Shown piece after piece: positions 1 through 8,845 of a DNA stretch of 64,000 bases. The first letter of the stretch is position 1; each line of letters starts with the position of its first letter. Made by a program: the position numbers and the translations under genes. This DNA is from Cryobacterium sp. (GTDB lineage: Bacteria; Actinomycetota; Actinomycetes; Actinomycetales; Microbacteriaceae): assembly GCF_026786305.1 (NCBI RefSeq), contig NZ_JAJAYI010000086.1, forward strand, positions 1 through 64,000, in the 5' to 3' direction. Under the pieces are notes generated by a model. The model was given only the letters and a program-made list of their open reading frames with translations. It did not search any database and was not told the DNA's origin.

Positions 1-2
1 CC

Positions 3-248
3 GCCCGCTGGTGCGAAATCCACCACATCATCCCCTGGCAAAACAATGGGCCGACCAACATCGACAACGGCACCCTGCTCTGCTGGTACCACCACCACAC
101 CATCAACAGCAACGGCTGGAAAATCCGCACAACCAACGGCCGACCCCAACTCCTCGGCCCCCTCCTCTGGGACCCCACCCAAACCTGGCGACCCGCCCAC
201 AGCCACCGCGCGAATACGCCCAGCCCAAAACCCCACTGGCGCACCTAG
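3..248 (+). CDS. DUF222/HNH endonuclease, C-terminal fragment (5' end outside window)
   Basis: An open frame enters from the left edge in phase with base 3 and runs 81 codons to a TAG at 246-248. It reads ARWCEIHHIIPW, then GPTNIDNGTLLCWYHHHTI, then ends KPHWRT. The HH-(I/V)-x-(P)-W / N-x-x-N / H-H pattern is the HNH nuclease core found at the C-terminus of DUF222 (13E12-repeat) proteins, which are abundant in actinobacteria. In that family DUF222 forms the N-terminal half and the HNH motif lies near the end, so the visible part is consistent with an intact C-terminus. The frame converges on hutI (52 bp between stops). The biological role of the family is poorly known; a nuclease associated with mobile DNA is the usual assumption. 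Confidence 0.75.
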   Translation, partial: ARWCEIHHIIPWQNNGPTNIDNGTLLCWYHHHTINSNGWKIRTTNGRPQLLGPLLWDPTQTWRPAHSHRANTPSPKPHWRT

Positions 249-299
249 GCCAAAGTTGCCTGGAGTGGGTGGGATCGAACGCAGGGGTGCATCATCCGC

Positions 300-1481
300 T
301 TACGGCATGGGCGCGACGCGCACACCCTGTCGCCAGACGGCGCCGGTCAGCGGAACCCCGACTCGGTAGGCCAAGTGCGAAATCGACGGAGCGTTCAGAA
401 CCTGCAAGTCGGCGCGGCCGCCGACAAACAGGGAGCCGATGGCATCCGTTCCCCGGTCGCGGCCGAGCGACCGGGCCGCACCGCGCGTGGCGGCCCAGAC
501 GGCCTCGCCGACGGTCAGGCCCATTTGCAACACGGCGGTGGCCACACAGTATGGCATCGAGGTCGTGTACGAGGTGCCCGGATTGCAATTGGTCGCCAGG
601 GCGATGGTCACACCGGCGTCGAGCAGCCGTCGGGCGGGAGGAAACGGTTGTCGGGTCGACAGATCGCAGGCCGGCAGCAGAGTGACGACCGTCGCCCCGG
701 CGGCCAGCGCGTCGATGTCGGCCGGTTCCAGATAATTGCAGTGGTCAACACTGAGGGCGCCGAGCTCGGCGGCCAGCCGCACGCCACCGCTGAAACCGAG
801 CTGATTACCGTGCACGCGCAACCCCAGGCCGGCGGCACGGCCGGCCAACAGCACCTCACGGGTTTCCTCCACGTCGAACGCGCCCCGCTCACAGAACGCG
901 TCGATGAACTGCACATACGGCAGCACGGCCTGCAGCATCGGCCCGGTGACGAGGTCGAGGTAAGTGCGACGACCCATGCCGGCGGGCACAATGTGGGCAC
1001 CAAGAAAGGTCACGACATCGGCGACACTCGCGGCAGCGCGTGCCGAACGTGCTTCGCTCGCCACGTCGAGACCGTACCCGGTCCTCGTTTCGAGAAAAGT
1101 GGTGCCCTGCCCTTCCGCCTCGTGGCGCAGCCGCTGAGCCGTGGCCACGAGCTGGTCTTCGGTGGCGGCGCGGGTGGCGGCGACGGTCGTGTTGATGCCG
1201 CCGGCGGCGTAGGCCTGGCCAGCCATGCGGGCTTCGAACTCCGCTGAACGGTCCCCGCCGAACACGAGATGGGTGTGCGTGTCAACCCAGCCGGGCAGAA
1301 CCGCGCGCCCGTCGACATCCGTTCGATGATCGGCCGCGGGTGCCCGGGCGGCCGGGCCGATCCACAGAATGCGGCCGTCGCCGACCACAAGGGCTGCGTC
1401 GTGCAGCCGCTCGCGAGGCGACGTAGATTCGACCTGCGTGGTCAGTTCGCCGATGCCCGTGATCAGTTCGGTGCTATTCAT
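300..1481 (-). CDS. hutI: Imidazolonepropionase
   Basis: 393 residues, usual for HutI. It hydrolyses 4-imidazolone-5-propionate to N-formimino-L-glutamate in cytosolic histidine degradation. It is an amidohydrolase-fold protein: the metal-binding DTHTH motif lies at residues 67-71, followed by LVFGGDR. Downstream are RTGYGLD (substrate-contact loop), FLGAHIVPAG, VHGNQLG, SVDHCNYL and ATNCNPGTSYTTSMPYC, all hallmarks of HutI rather than of other amidohydrolases. The ATG overlaps the TGA of hutF by four bases (ATGA), indicating translational coupling. It is the last gene of the minus-strand operon IclR regulator-hutU-hutF-hutI. No hutG or hutH follows before the HNH fragment. Confidence 0.96.
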   Translation of the reverse strand: MNSTELITGIGELTTQVESTSPRERLHDAALVVGDGRILWIGPAARAPAADHRTDVDGRAVLPGWVDTHTHLVFGGDRSAEFEARMAGQAYAAGGINTTVAATRAATEDQLVATAQRLRHEAEGQGTTFLETRTGYGLDVASEARSARAAASVADVVTFLGAHIVPAGMGRRTYLDLVTGPMLQAVLPYVQFIDAFCERGAFDVEETREVLLAGRAAGLGLRVHGNQLGFSGGVRLAAELGALSVDHCNYLEPADIDALAAGATVVTLLPACDLSTRQPFPPARRLLDAGVTIALATNCNPGTSYTTSMPYCVATAVLQMGLTVGEAVWAATRGAARSLGRDRGTDAIGSLFVGGRADLQVLNAPSISHLAYRVGVPLTGAVWRQGVRVAPMP

Positions 1482-2809
1482 GCGCCGAGCCTAGCCAGAG
1501 CCTCTGTCATCAGCGCCGCCGGGTGGGCGCCGCCGGCCAGATCACCGCACTCGGCCACGAGGCGTCCGCCGACGATAACGCGCAGCACGTCAGCTGCCGT
1601 CGCGGTCAACGGCAGCTGCCCGGGAACCGACCCGGCCGTGCGCACGCCCGTCGTGCTGATCTCGACGAGATCACAGGGGTCGCCGGGCTGCAGCCGATGT
1701 CGTCCGAGCCCGAGGGCGGCGTAGCCAGCAACAGTGGCGGCGCCCAGCAACGCGGCGGGGGCGAAACGTCCGCGCTTCAAGGACGCGAGCCGTTCACCCA
1801 TTTCGAGACCGCGCATCTCCAGAAAAGGGTCGATGACCGCGTTCTGATCGGAGCCGAGAGCGATCGACGAGCCCGCCGCGGCCAGCGCGAGTGCCGGGCC
1901 GATGCCGTCGCCGAGGTCCGCCTCGGTGGTCGGACACATCACGACGCTCACTCCGGCGTCACCGAGCAGTTTTCGGTCATCGTCGCTCAGGTGCGTCGCG
2001 TGCACCACACTCAGCCGCGGTGCAAGAGCGCCCAGCGAATCGAGCAGGCCGGCCGGTGTCAGACCGTAAGCCGCCAGACAATCTGCGTTCTCCTGCGGCT
2101 GCTCCGACAGGTGAATGTGCAGGGGAATCTCCGGCGGCAGTCCGTCGAGCACCTCGCGCATCGCGTCGGGTGTCACAGCCCGAACCGAGTGCAGGGCCGC
2201 GCCGAGCGTCACGAGATCCTCGCCGGCGAGCTGCGAGCGCAGTGACTGCCACCGGGCCAGCCAACCGGCAGCACTCGAGTCGCCGAACGCGCGCTGCTCG
2301 GGCGCGAGCTCCCGCCCAATGCCGCCCTGCAAATACACCGTATCGAGCAGTACCAAACGGATGCCGACAGTTCGTGCCGCCGCGGCGAGAGCCAGTTCCA
2401 TGGCATGCACAGGCTCATACGGCTCGCCATCACTGCGGTGGTGCAGGTAGTGGAACTCGCCGACGGCGGTGTAGCCGCTCACGAGCATTTCGGCGAATAC
2501 CGCCGTCGCCAGTGACTGGTATGTCGAAGGGTCGAGCCGCGCGGCGACCCGGAACATGCGCTCGCGCCAGAGCCAGAAATCGCCGCCCTCCCCGTGCGTC
2601 TGGCCGCGCAACGCCCGGTGAAAAGCGTGCGAGTGCGCATTGCCAAAGCCCGGCATAACCGTTCCCAAACGGATGTCGGCGGCCTCGCACGCAGTTCGGG
2701 GCTGAACCCGCGCGATGTTCCCCGCCGCGTCCACCTCAAGCCGCACCCCCGCGACGGCGATCCCGTCAATCAGCAGTGATTCGCACCAGAACCCGGACGC
2801 CGCCGCCAC
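1478..2809 (-). CDS. hutF: Formimidoylglutamate deiminase
   Basis: 443 residues from a GTG at 2809-2807, which follows the hutU stop directly. The frame stays open further upstream inside hutU, but that extension (residues such as [10 protein letters not shown]) is low-complexity shadow sequence, and the GTG gives the usual family length of about 450. HutF deiminates N-formimino-L-glutamate to N-formyl-L-glutamate plus ammonia, the five-step route of histidine degradation. Amidohydrolase signatures are HSHAFHR near the N-terminus (metal ligands), AALHSVRAV, HIHLSEQ, VHATHL, MCPTTEADLGDG and GSDQNAVIDPFLEMR. A related deaminase cannot be excluded from motifs alone, but its position between hutU and hutI makes HutF the best call. 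Confidence 0.9.
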   Translation of the reverse strand: MAAASGFWCESLLIDGIAVAGVRLEVDAAGNIARVQPRTACEAADIRLGTVMPGFGNAHSHAFHRALRGQTHGEGGDFWLWRERMFRVAARLDPSTYQSLATAVFAEMLVSGYTAVGEFHYLHHRSDGEPYEPVHAMELALAAAARTVGIRLVLLDTVYLQGGIGRELAPEQRAFGDSSAAGWLARWQSLRSQLAGEDLVTLGAALHSVRAVTPDAMREVLDGLPPEIPLHIHLSEQPQENADCLAAYGLTPAGLLDSLGALAPRLSVVHATHLSDDDRKLLGDAGVSVVMCPTTEADLGDGIGPALALAAAGSSIALGSDQNAVIDPFLEMRGLEMGERLASLKRGRFAPAALLGAATVAGYAALGLGRHRLQPGDPCDLVEISTTGVRTAGSVPGQLPLTATAADVLRVIVGGRLVAECGDLAGGAHPAALMTEALARLGA

Positions 2810-2810
2810 C

Positions 2811-4481
2811 TCAGTCTTCCCACATGGGCACGCGCAGGCCGCGCTCGCGGGCCACCTCTTCGGCCCGCTCGTAGCCCGCATCGACGTGCCGCATGACTCC
2901 GGTGCCGGGGTCGTTGGTGAGCACGCGTTCGATCTTCTCGGCGGCCAACGCGGTGCCATCGGCGACGATGACCTGCCCGGCGTGGATGCTGCGGCCGATT
3001 CCAACGCCGCCGCCGTGGTGAATCGACACCCAGGTTGCGCCCGAGGCAGTATTCAGTAGGGCGTTCAGCAGTGGCCAGTCGGCGATGGCGTCGGAGCCGT
3101 CCAACATGTCCTCGGTCTCGCGGTAGGGCGAGGCGACCGAGCCGGAGTCGAGGTGGTCGCGGCCGATCACGATCGGCGCGCTGAGCTCGCCGGAGGCGAC
3201 CATCTCGTTGAACTTGAGGCCGGCCAGATGACGTTCCTTGTAGCCCAGCCAGCAGATGCGGGCCGGTAGCCCTTCGAAGTGCACTTTCTCTTCGGCTTTG
3301 GTGATCCAGCGGTGCAACTGGGTGTCGTTTGGAAACAGCTCCAGTATGGCCTTGTCGGTGGCCAAAATGTCGGCCGGGTCACCAGAGAGGGCCACCCAAC
3401 GGAACGGGCCTTTACCCTCGGCGAACAACGGGCGAATATAGGCCGGCACGAACCCGGGAAACTCGAAGGCTCGCTCGTAACCGCCGAGCTTCGCCTCGGC
3501 GCGAATGGAGTTGCCGTAGTCGAAAACCTCGGCTCCGGCATCCTGAAACTCGACCATGGCCTGCACCTGCTTGGCCATCGCGGCCCGAGCGCGCACGGTG
3601 AACTCTTCGGGGTTCTCGGCCGCGTAGGCGTGCCACTGCTCGATGGTGACGCCCTCCGGCAGATAGGAGAGCGGGTCGTGGGCGCTGGTCTGGTCGGTGA
3701 CGATATCGATCGGCACCTCGCGAGCCAGCAACTCGCCGAACACGGTCGCGGCATTGCCGACCAGGCCCACCGACAGGGCCCGACGTTCGGTCTTCGCTGC
3801 GAGTACCCGGGCGATCGCATCGTCGATGTCGTGCGTCATCTCATCGAGATACCCGTGATCGACTCGGCGCTGCAGCCGTGCCGGGTCGACGTCGACGATG
3901 AGCACGACGCCGTCATTCATGGTCACGGCGAGCGGCTGTGCGCCGCCCATGCCTCCGGCGCCGCCGGTCAACGTCAGGGTGCCGGCGAGGGTGCCGTTGA
4001 ACTTCTTGGTGGCGACGGCGCCGAAGGTTTCGTAGGTGCCCTGCAGAATGCCCTGGGTGCCGATATAGATCCATGATCCGGCGGTCATCTGCCCATACAT
4101 GGTCAGTCCGAGATGCTCGAGGCGGCGAAACTCGGGCCAGGTGGCCCAGTCACCGACGAGGTTGGAGTTGGCGATGAGTACCCGCGGCGCCCACTCATGG
4201 GTGCGAAAGACGCCGACCGGTTTGCCCGATTGTACGAGGAGCGTTTCGTCTTTCTCCAGCGTTTCGAGGGTGCGCACGATCGCGTCGTAGCACTCCCAGT
4301 TGCGGGCGGCCTTGCCGGTGCCGCCGTAGACGACAAGATCGTCGGGTCGCTCGGCGACCTCGGGGTCGAGGTTGTTCATGAGCATGCGCAGCGGTCCCTC
4401 GGTCTGCCAGCTCTTCGCGGTCAGTTCGGTGCCGCGGGCGGCGCGAACGGGGCGTGCGGTGTGGGTCGCGGTGGTCGTCAT
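2811..4481 (-). CDS. hutU: Urocanate hydratase
   Basis: 556 residues, standard for urocanase. It converts urocanate to imidazolonepropionate with tightly bound NAD+ acting as electrophile. Visible signatures are [17 protein letters not shown] near the N-terminus, the Gly-rich stretch [13 protein letters not shown], the [18 protein letters not shown] segment and the [18 protein letters not shown] block, which are diagnostic of the family. The ATG is preceded by AAGGAG at a good distance. It lies 24 bp downstream of the IclR-type regulator and directly before hutF, so the four genes probably form one transcript read leftwards. Confidence 0.97.
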   Translation of the reverse strand: MTTTATHTARPVRAARGTELTAKSWQTEGPLRMLMNNLDPEVAERPDDLVVYGGTGKAARNWECYDAIVRTLETLEKDETLLVQSGKPVGVFRTHEWAPRVLIANSNLVGDWATWPEFRRLEHLGLTMYGQMTAGSWIYIGTQGILQGTYETFGAVATKKFNGTLAGTLTLTGGAGGMGGAQPLAVTMNDGVVLIVDVDPARLQRRVDHGYLDEMTHDIDDAIARVLAAKTERRALSVGLVGNAATVFGELLAREVPIDIVTDQTSAHDPLSYLPEGVTIEQWHAYAAENPEEFTVRARAAMAKQVQAMVEFQDAGAEVFDYGNSIRAEAKLGGYERAFEFPGFVPAYIRPLFAEGKGPFRWVALSGDPADILATDKAILELFPNDTQLHRWITKAEEKVHFEGLPARICWLGYKERHLAGLKFNEMVASGELSAPIVIGRDHLDSGSVASPYRETEDMLDGSDAIADWPLLNALLNTASGATWVSIHHGGGVGIGRSIHAGQVIVADGTALAAEKIERVLTNDPGTGVMRHVDAGYERAEEVARERGLRVPMWED

Positions 4482-4505
4482 GCGTATTCTCCTTCGAATG
4501 CGTTT

Positions 4506-5156
4506 CTAAACGGATGCTTCGTCGCGATACAGCGCGCGGCCTTCAGCGAGCAGAACCTGCGCCATCTGCTCGATGCTGTTCGGTGTGACTCGGTAGCTCG
4601 GAACGACCACGCTCAGGGCGCCGACCACGCGGTCTCCCACCCGGACCGGCACGGCGATGGCTGTGACGTCGTGCTCGACACCGTCGCTGACGACGCAGTA
4701 TCCGCTCGCGTCGGTTGCGCCGTCGAGCACCCGGCCCGATGCACTGGACTCGGCGGGAAACCGGCGCCCGACCCAGTTGGCGTGCCGCACGGAATGGGTG
4801 CCTTCGACGATGGCAATATAGAGCCCTTGCCGACCGGGGGCCGGAACGCTCAGGTACGCGGATTCTCCGGTCTGCTCGACCACCCGGTTCATGGCTTCCT
4901 GGCACACGGCAACGAGCGATTCGTGGCTGAGTGCGAGCACGCCGAGCTGCACGATGGCCACCCCCGGCCGATATGCTCCCGCGCCGTCTCGACGCACGAA
5001 CGACGTGGATTCGAGCGTGCGCAACAGCCGAAGGGCGGTGCTCGGTGACAGGTCGGTGGATTTGGCCGCGTCGCCGAGGGTGACAAAGCCGCGCTCGCAG
5101 ACCACTCTGAGCAGGGTCAGGGCGCGCTCGGCCGTGCGGGTGGTGCTGTCGGCCAT
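4506..5156 (-). CDS. IclR-family transcriptional regulator of the hut operon
   Basis: 216 residues, slightly short of the usual 240-260. The N-terminal winged helix (about residues 5-65) includes AERALTLLRVVCERG, LGDAAKSTDLSPSTALRLL and SFVRRDGAGAYRPG. The rest is the IclR effector-binding domain, with the conserved SAYLSVPAPGRQGLYIAIVE, PAESSASGRVLDG and VGALSVVVPSYRVTPNSIEQM segments. IclR regulators bind small carboxylates and repress or activate the adjacent catabolic operon. Being the first gene of the hut transcript suggests autoregulated control by a histidine-pathway intermediate such as urocanate. The effector is inferred only from position. Confidence 0.88.
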   Translation of the reverse strand: MADSTTRTAERALTLLRVVCERGFVTLGDAAKSTDLSPSTALRLLRTLESTSFVRRDGAGAYRPGVAIVQLGVLALSHESLVAVCQEAMNRVVEQTGESAYLSVPAPGRQGLYIAIVEGTHSVRHANWVGRRFPAESSASGRVLDGATDASGYCVVSDGVEHDVTAIAVPVRVGDRVVGALSVVVPSYRVTPNSIEQMAQVLLAEGRALYRDEASV

Positions 5157-5437
5157 CCGCTCACCTCTTATCGTGCACCCAGTAAAACACTGATTTCACT
5201 AGATGGCAATGGATTCGCCCATCCGTACTGTTGAGTGCAGCTCCGCGCTCCGAATGATGCGAGTAGCAGACCGTGGCGGGCGAAGATCTCGTCCGTCTGC
5301 TGGGCGTGGCGCTGCCCTCCTGTTTCGGTGAGCAAGCATCCGCTGGGAGAGAGCCGCTGGGACGCGGCCGGGGCTATTCGTCGTTGAACGTCGAGGCCGC
5401 CGCCGCCATGCCGCCTGATGTGGTGCGCGCAGGTGCC

Positions 5438-5905
5438 CTAGGACTCGGCTGAGATACGGTGCCTCGCCGGGCGGCTTTGCCGCTCCGCGTAGTGCACCAT
5501 GACCGCCGCCACGACGCCGGCCGCCACGCCGAAGAACGCGCCGAAGGTGATGGTCACGCCGGCATACAGGCCGTCGTCCAACATCGACAGCACGATGCCG
5601 ATGACGCCTGATAAGAGCACCACACCGCCCATCGCGCCGACTGCGGCGAGGATCGTTCGCGCGCGCGACGATTTAGTGAGGTGTCGATCAAAACCGGCCA
5701 CGGCGGCGAGGCCACCGAGCAGCGCGGTGACCGCTATGACCAGGCCAATCACGCCGTAGTTCGCCATCGAGCGTACAACAAACCAGAACCGAAATTCGGT
5801 TTCTCCGCTGCCGCCGTTGGTCATCACAACGGCCACGGCCGAAGCGAGGAGAAACCCCACGATCGGTGCGAACACCGCGATGCGCCAGTACCGCCGAATT
5901 ACCAT
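5438..5905 (-). CDS. Small four-helix membrane protein of unknown function
   Basis: 155 residues. Four hydrophobic segments are visible: about residues 8-29 (IAVFAPIVGFLLASAVAVVM), 47-70, 85-107 and 115-137. A charged loop with DRHLTKSSRAR lies between helices two and three, and the tail is basic (HYAERQSRPARHRISAES). It resembles hypothetical inner-membrane proteins common in actinobacteria, but no named family is recognised and no catalytic motif is visible. It is transcribed away from the hut operon end and neighbours a broken gene, so it may stand alone. Coding quality (GC-rich third positions, hydrophobic periodicity) supports a real gene. Confidence 0.6.
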   Translation of the reverse strand: MVIRRYWRIAVFAPIVGFLLASAVAVVMTNGGSGETEFRFWFVVRSMANYGVIGLVIAVTALLGGLAAVAGFDRHLTKSSRARTILAAVGAMGGVVLLSGVIGIVLSMLDDGLYAGVTITFGAFFGVAAGVVAAVMVHYAERQSRPARHRISAES

Positions 5906-5931
5906 AGGTCAACCCTACGTGGCATCCACCC

Positions 5932-6171
5932 TCAGTCCGTGTCGGGGTCGCTTACGGCCACCCAGCCGATCGGCACGACCGCCCCGTTGTGCAGCCGACT
6001 CTTGATGTGCACGACACCATTCACCGCACCGCGGCGCGTTTGCCGATCACCGAACCGGGAAACAGCGCCACACCGGTCGCGATGAAGGTATTCGCTCCTC
6101 TGGTCGATCCGTTCACGCGGGCATGCCGTCCGATCGTGACAGAGCTGCCCACGAGAGACGGATTCCCCGAG
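5932..6171 (-). pseudogene. Remnant of a gamma-carbonic-anhydrase-like hexapeptide-repeat protein
   Basis: No intact frame exists, but two consecutive minus-strand segments in different frames read as one protein. The first gives NPSLVGSSVTIGRHARVNG, then FIATGVALFPGSVIGKRAAVR, a left-handed beta-helix (hexapeptide) pattern. The second reads VNGVVHIKSRLHNGAVVPIG, then WVAVSDPDTD and a stop. The VVPIGWVAVxDP ending is typical of gamma-class carbonic anhydrase/isoleucine-patch proteins. One missing base near 6030 (CGGTGAAT where CGGGTGAAT would be in frame) separates the halves, a stop lies just upstream of the first, and both the N-terminus and the C-terminal helix are absent. It is therefore a decayed gene, unless sequence errors are involved. 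Confidence 0.6.
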
Positions 6172-6283
6172 CGATCATGGTTTGAGGATATTCATCGACG
6201 CTGATTCCAACTGCCCTTGTCGGTCTCGGCGAACCGCACTACCTTGATGTCTACATCGTGGCCCGCACCGAAAGGACACGAAG

Positions 6284-8836
6284 ATGAATTTTGTTCGTGC
6301 TCCGCAGCCGTCCCGCACTATTGGTCGCACCCTCGCCGCGCTCGCGTTGGGCGCCATGATCGCCACGTCGTTTTCGCTGCTGCCGACCAACGTTGCCGAC
6401 GCATCCACGACGAGCGTCGTGCAAACCGCCCCGGACCTCGCCATGATCTGCGCCCGGCTCAAGGTCACGCTCGCCAAGACGGCGGTGTGCAGCCACGGAC
6501 CTGACCCCGTGGGCGCGTTCGGCGGTGCGGCCAAGCTGAATCAGACATCCGCTGCCGTGGAACAGGGCGTGGGCGCCGCACCGGCCTTGGAACTGACCGC
6601 ACTGTGCGGCGTCGGCGGCGTCAGCGGTAAACGGATCGAGGTGATCTACGGGGTTCCGCAGGATCGCGCCAACCGGTACGCCAGCACCGTTGTCCCGCTG
6701 CGCGACACGATGCGGCAGGTCAACAACAATCTTGAGGCAGCGGATGCCGCCACCAGCCAGAATTACCGCTTTCTGTGCGAAAACGGCGCGGATGTCACCG
6801 TGCGCAACGTGACCCTGCTTCCGGTCGGCGCCGATGCCACCTTCACCTTTGATGACTATGTCGCCAGTCTGCAGAACCAGGTCACCTACGGTCTCGGGCC
6901 GGTCGACTACATCAGTAATGACCGTCTCTACATTGCCTATATCGATCAGGTGCAGGATTCCTATCCCTTCGGTGGCCAGGGTGAGCTGTCGATCGACGAC
7001 CAACCGGATCCGGGTCTCAATGCCAATAATGACTCCCGCCCGCGCTACTCGATGTCGGCCTATCTGGACATGTCCGTGATCGCCCACGAGGTTGGGCACA
7101 ACATCGGGGCGGTGCAATACACCGCGCCGCACTCGACCCAAGGTGGCCACTGCTACGACGATGCCGACCTCATGTGTTACCACGACGGAGGTCCGTACTT
7201 CGCCATGGGGGGCACGATGACCTTCACCTGCCCGGGCATTGACTGGGCCATCGACTGCCACGACGACGACTACTACTATCCGGGCGCCGCACCAGCGTCG
7301 AACTATCTGGCCACGCACTGGAATACCTCGAACAGCGGCTTCCTGACGCCCGTCGTGTCGACCGCCAAACCCGCCGCGCCGACCGCCGTCACGGCGATCG
7401 CGGGTGATGCCCGAGTATTCGTCTCGTGGGCTGGGCCCGCCGCAGGAACTCCGGTGGCAGACACCTACGTGGCGACGGTGAGCGTCGGCGGCACGGTCAT
7501 GGCGTCGTCCACCGTCGACGGCGCGCTGCGCACCACCACGATTGACTCCCTGGCCAACGGAACCACCTATGTCGTCGCGGTCACGGCGGTCAACACCGCG
7601 GGGTCGAGCCCGGCAGCGAGCCCGGCAAACATCGTGACCCCGAGAGCTGCGACAATTCGCGAAACCTTCACCTCCTCGGCCGCGAACTTCACCGAAATCC
7701 GCGGCGGCACCTGGGCGGTGGCCTCTGGCCGGTATTCGCTCACCGCCCCGTCGACGGCGGCCCTGCCGAACGCCAACCTCGCCCTCCAGAAGACAGCCAT
7801 GTCGGGGGACTTCTCTGTCATGGCCACCGGGGCGACCATTGCCACGTCGTCGCCCTGGAACGATTTCTCGATCGTCTTCGACTACCAAGACGCCTCCAAC
7901 TACTACTTCGCGAACTTCAGCGAGGGTCAGGATGCTGTGAGCAACGGATTGTTCCGCGTTTCGAACGGCACCGCCTCACAGATCGCCGACATCGCCAGGA
8001 CGATTGTGGCCGGCACCTACTACTCCATTCGCATCGAACGGCAGGGCTCGGTTATTCGCGTCTTTCGCGGGACCGCCCTTGTCGCCCAAGCCACCGACTC
8101 GACTCTCAACTTTGGCCGGGTCGGTTTTGGCAGTAAGAACGACGCGGCCAAGTTCGACGACCTCGTCGTCACTGGAACCGCCTCGGGCATCGATACGACC
8201 GCCCCCACGATCACGGCGAAGTCACCGGTGAGCCTCGCCACCCGGGTCACACAGACCGCCAACGCGACGGCAACGTTCAGTGAAGCCGTGCAGGGCGTGT
8301 CGACCGCCACGATGCGGCTGAAGAACCCGGCCGGCAGCGTTCTATCGGCCGCAGTCGCCTACGACACGACGACGCGGGTGGCAACACTGAACCCCGGTGC
8401 GAGCCTCGCGGCCGACACGAAATACAGCGTGAGCCTCACCGGGGGAGCCGCGGGTGTTCGCGATGCGGCGGGCAATCCGCTCGTGTCGACGGGGTGGAGC
8501 TTCACCACCGGACCGGCGCCCACCATCACCACCCGCGCCCCCGCGAGCGGGGTAACGGGCGCCAGTCGCACCGCGAGTGTCTCTGTCACCTTCAGTGAGG
8601 CGATGGCGGGGGTGGCGGCATCCACTTTCGGTCTGAAGAACACGGCAACCGGCGCCGCGATCGCCGCCGTCGTCTCGCGCAACGGCACCACCGATCAATG
8701 GATTCTGAACCCGGGCGGCACGCTCGCCGCGACCACCACCTTCACCGTCACCGTCACCGGCGGCACCACGGCCGTGCGTGACCTTGCCGGTAACCCCGTC
8801 GCAACGAGCACCTGGAAGTTCACCACCGGCAGCTAG
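6284..8836 (+). CDS. Secreted zinc-metalloprotease-like protein with FN3, jelly-roll and Ig-like domains
   Basis: 850 residues. A signal peptide is clear (basic start, LAALALGAMIATSF, cleavage near ADAS at about residue 41). The catalytic part (about 90-360) has the zincin motif HEVGHNIG at 268-275 and a downstream DLMCY that could be a Met-turn, as in metzincins. The third metzincin histidine is not at its usual spacing; a later APH may serve. Next come a fibronectin type III domain (about 365-450), a concanavalin/LamG-like domain (about 455-645) and two bacterial Ig-like (Big_5/SwmB-type) domains that repeat the pattern TxxxxVSxTFSEAM to the end. There is no LPXTG or membrane anchor. It probably degrades or binds an extracellular polymer. 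The start has an upstream GAAAGGA. Confidence 0.8.
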   Translation: MNFVRAPQPSRTIGRTLAALALGAMIATSFSLLPTNVADASTTSVVQTAPDLAMICARLKVTLAKTAVCSHGPDPVGAFGGAAKLNQTSAAVEQGVGAAPALELTALCGVGGVSGKRIEVIYGVPQDRANRYASTVVPLRDTMRQVNNNLEAADAATSQNYRFLCENGADVTVRNVTLLPVGADATFTFDDYVASLQNQVTYGLGPVDYISNDRLYIAYIDQVQDSYPFGGQGELSIDDQPDPGLNANNDSRPRYSMSAYLDMSVIAHEVGHNIGAVQYTAPHSTQGGHCYDDADLMCYHDGGPYFAMGGTMTFTCPGIDWAIDCHDDDYYYPGAAPASNYLATHWNTSNSGFLTPVVSTAKPAAPTAVTAIAGDARVFVSWAGPAAGTPVADTYVATVSVGGTVMASSTVDGALRTTTIDSLANGTTYVVAVTAVNTAGSSPAASPANIVTPRAATIRETFTSSAANFTEIRGGTWAVASGRYSLTAPSTAALPNANLALQKTAMSGDFSVMATGATIATSSPWNDFSIVFDYQDASNYYFANFSEGQDAVSNGLFRVSNGTASQIADIARTIVAGTYYSIRIERQGSVIRVFRGTALVAQATDSTLNFGRVGFGSKNDAAKFDDLVVTGTASGIDTTAPTITAKSPVSLATRVTQTANATATFSEAVQGVSTATMRLKNPAGSVLSAAVAYDTTTRVATLNPGASLAADTKYSVSLTGGAAGVRDAAGNPLVSTGWSFTTGPAPTITTRAPASGVTGASRTASVSVTFSEAMAGVAASTFGLKNTATGAAIAAVVSRNGTTDQWILNPGGTLAATTTFTVTVTGGTTAVRDLAGNPVATSTWKFTTGS

Positions 8837-8845
8837 TCTGAAACG

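Noticed and set aside
255-285. tRNA-like 3' end (GTGGGATCGAACGC)
   Set aside because: No matching acceptor, D or anticodon arm was found around it on either strand.
2810-3004. 65-codon upstream extension of hutF inside hutU
   Set aside because: It is the out-of-phase shadow of hutU, is Pro/Ser-rich and would give an overlong HutF; GTG 2809 gives the family length.
5273-5452. 59-codon plus-strand frame (VAGEDLVRLLGVALPSCFGE) in the IclR/membrane-protein interval
   Set aside because: Reads as possibly coding but has no recognised motif or ribosome-binding site and overlaps the membrane-protein gene end; too weak to annotate.
6251-7888. 545-codon antisense frame opposite the metalloprotease
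   Set aside because: Gly/Arg/His-rich shadow sequence without motifs, opposite a protein with clear domains.
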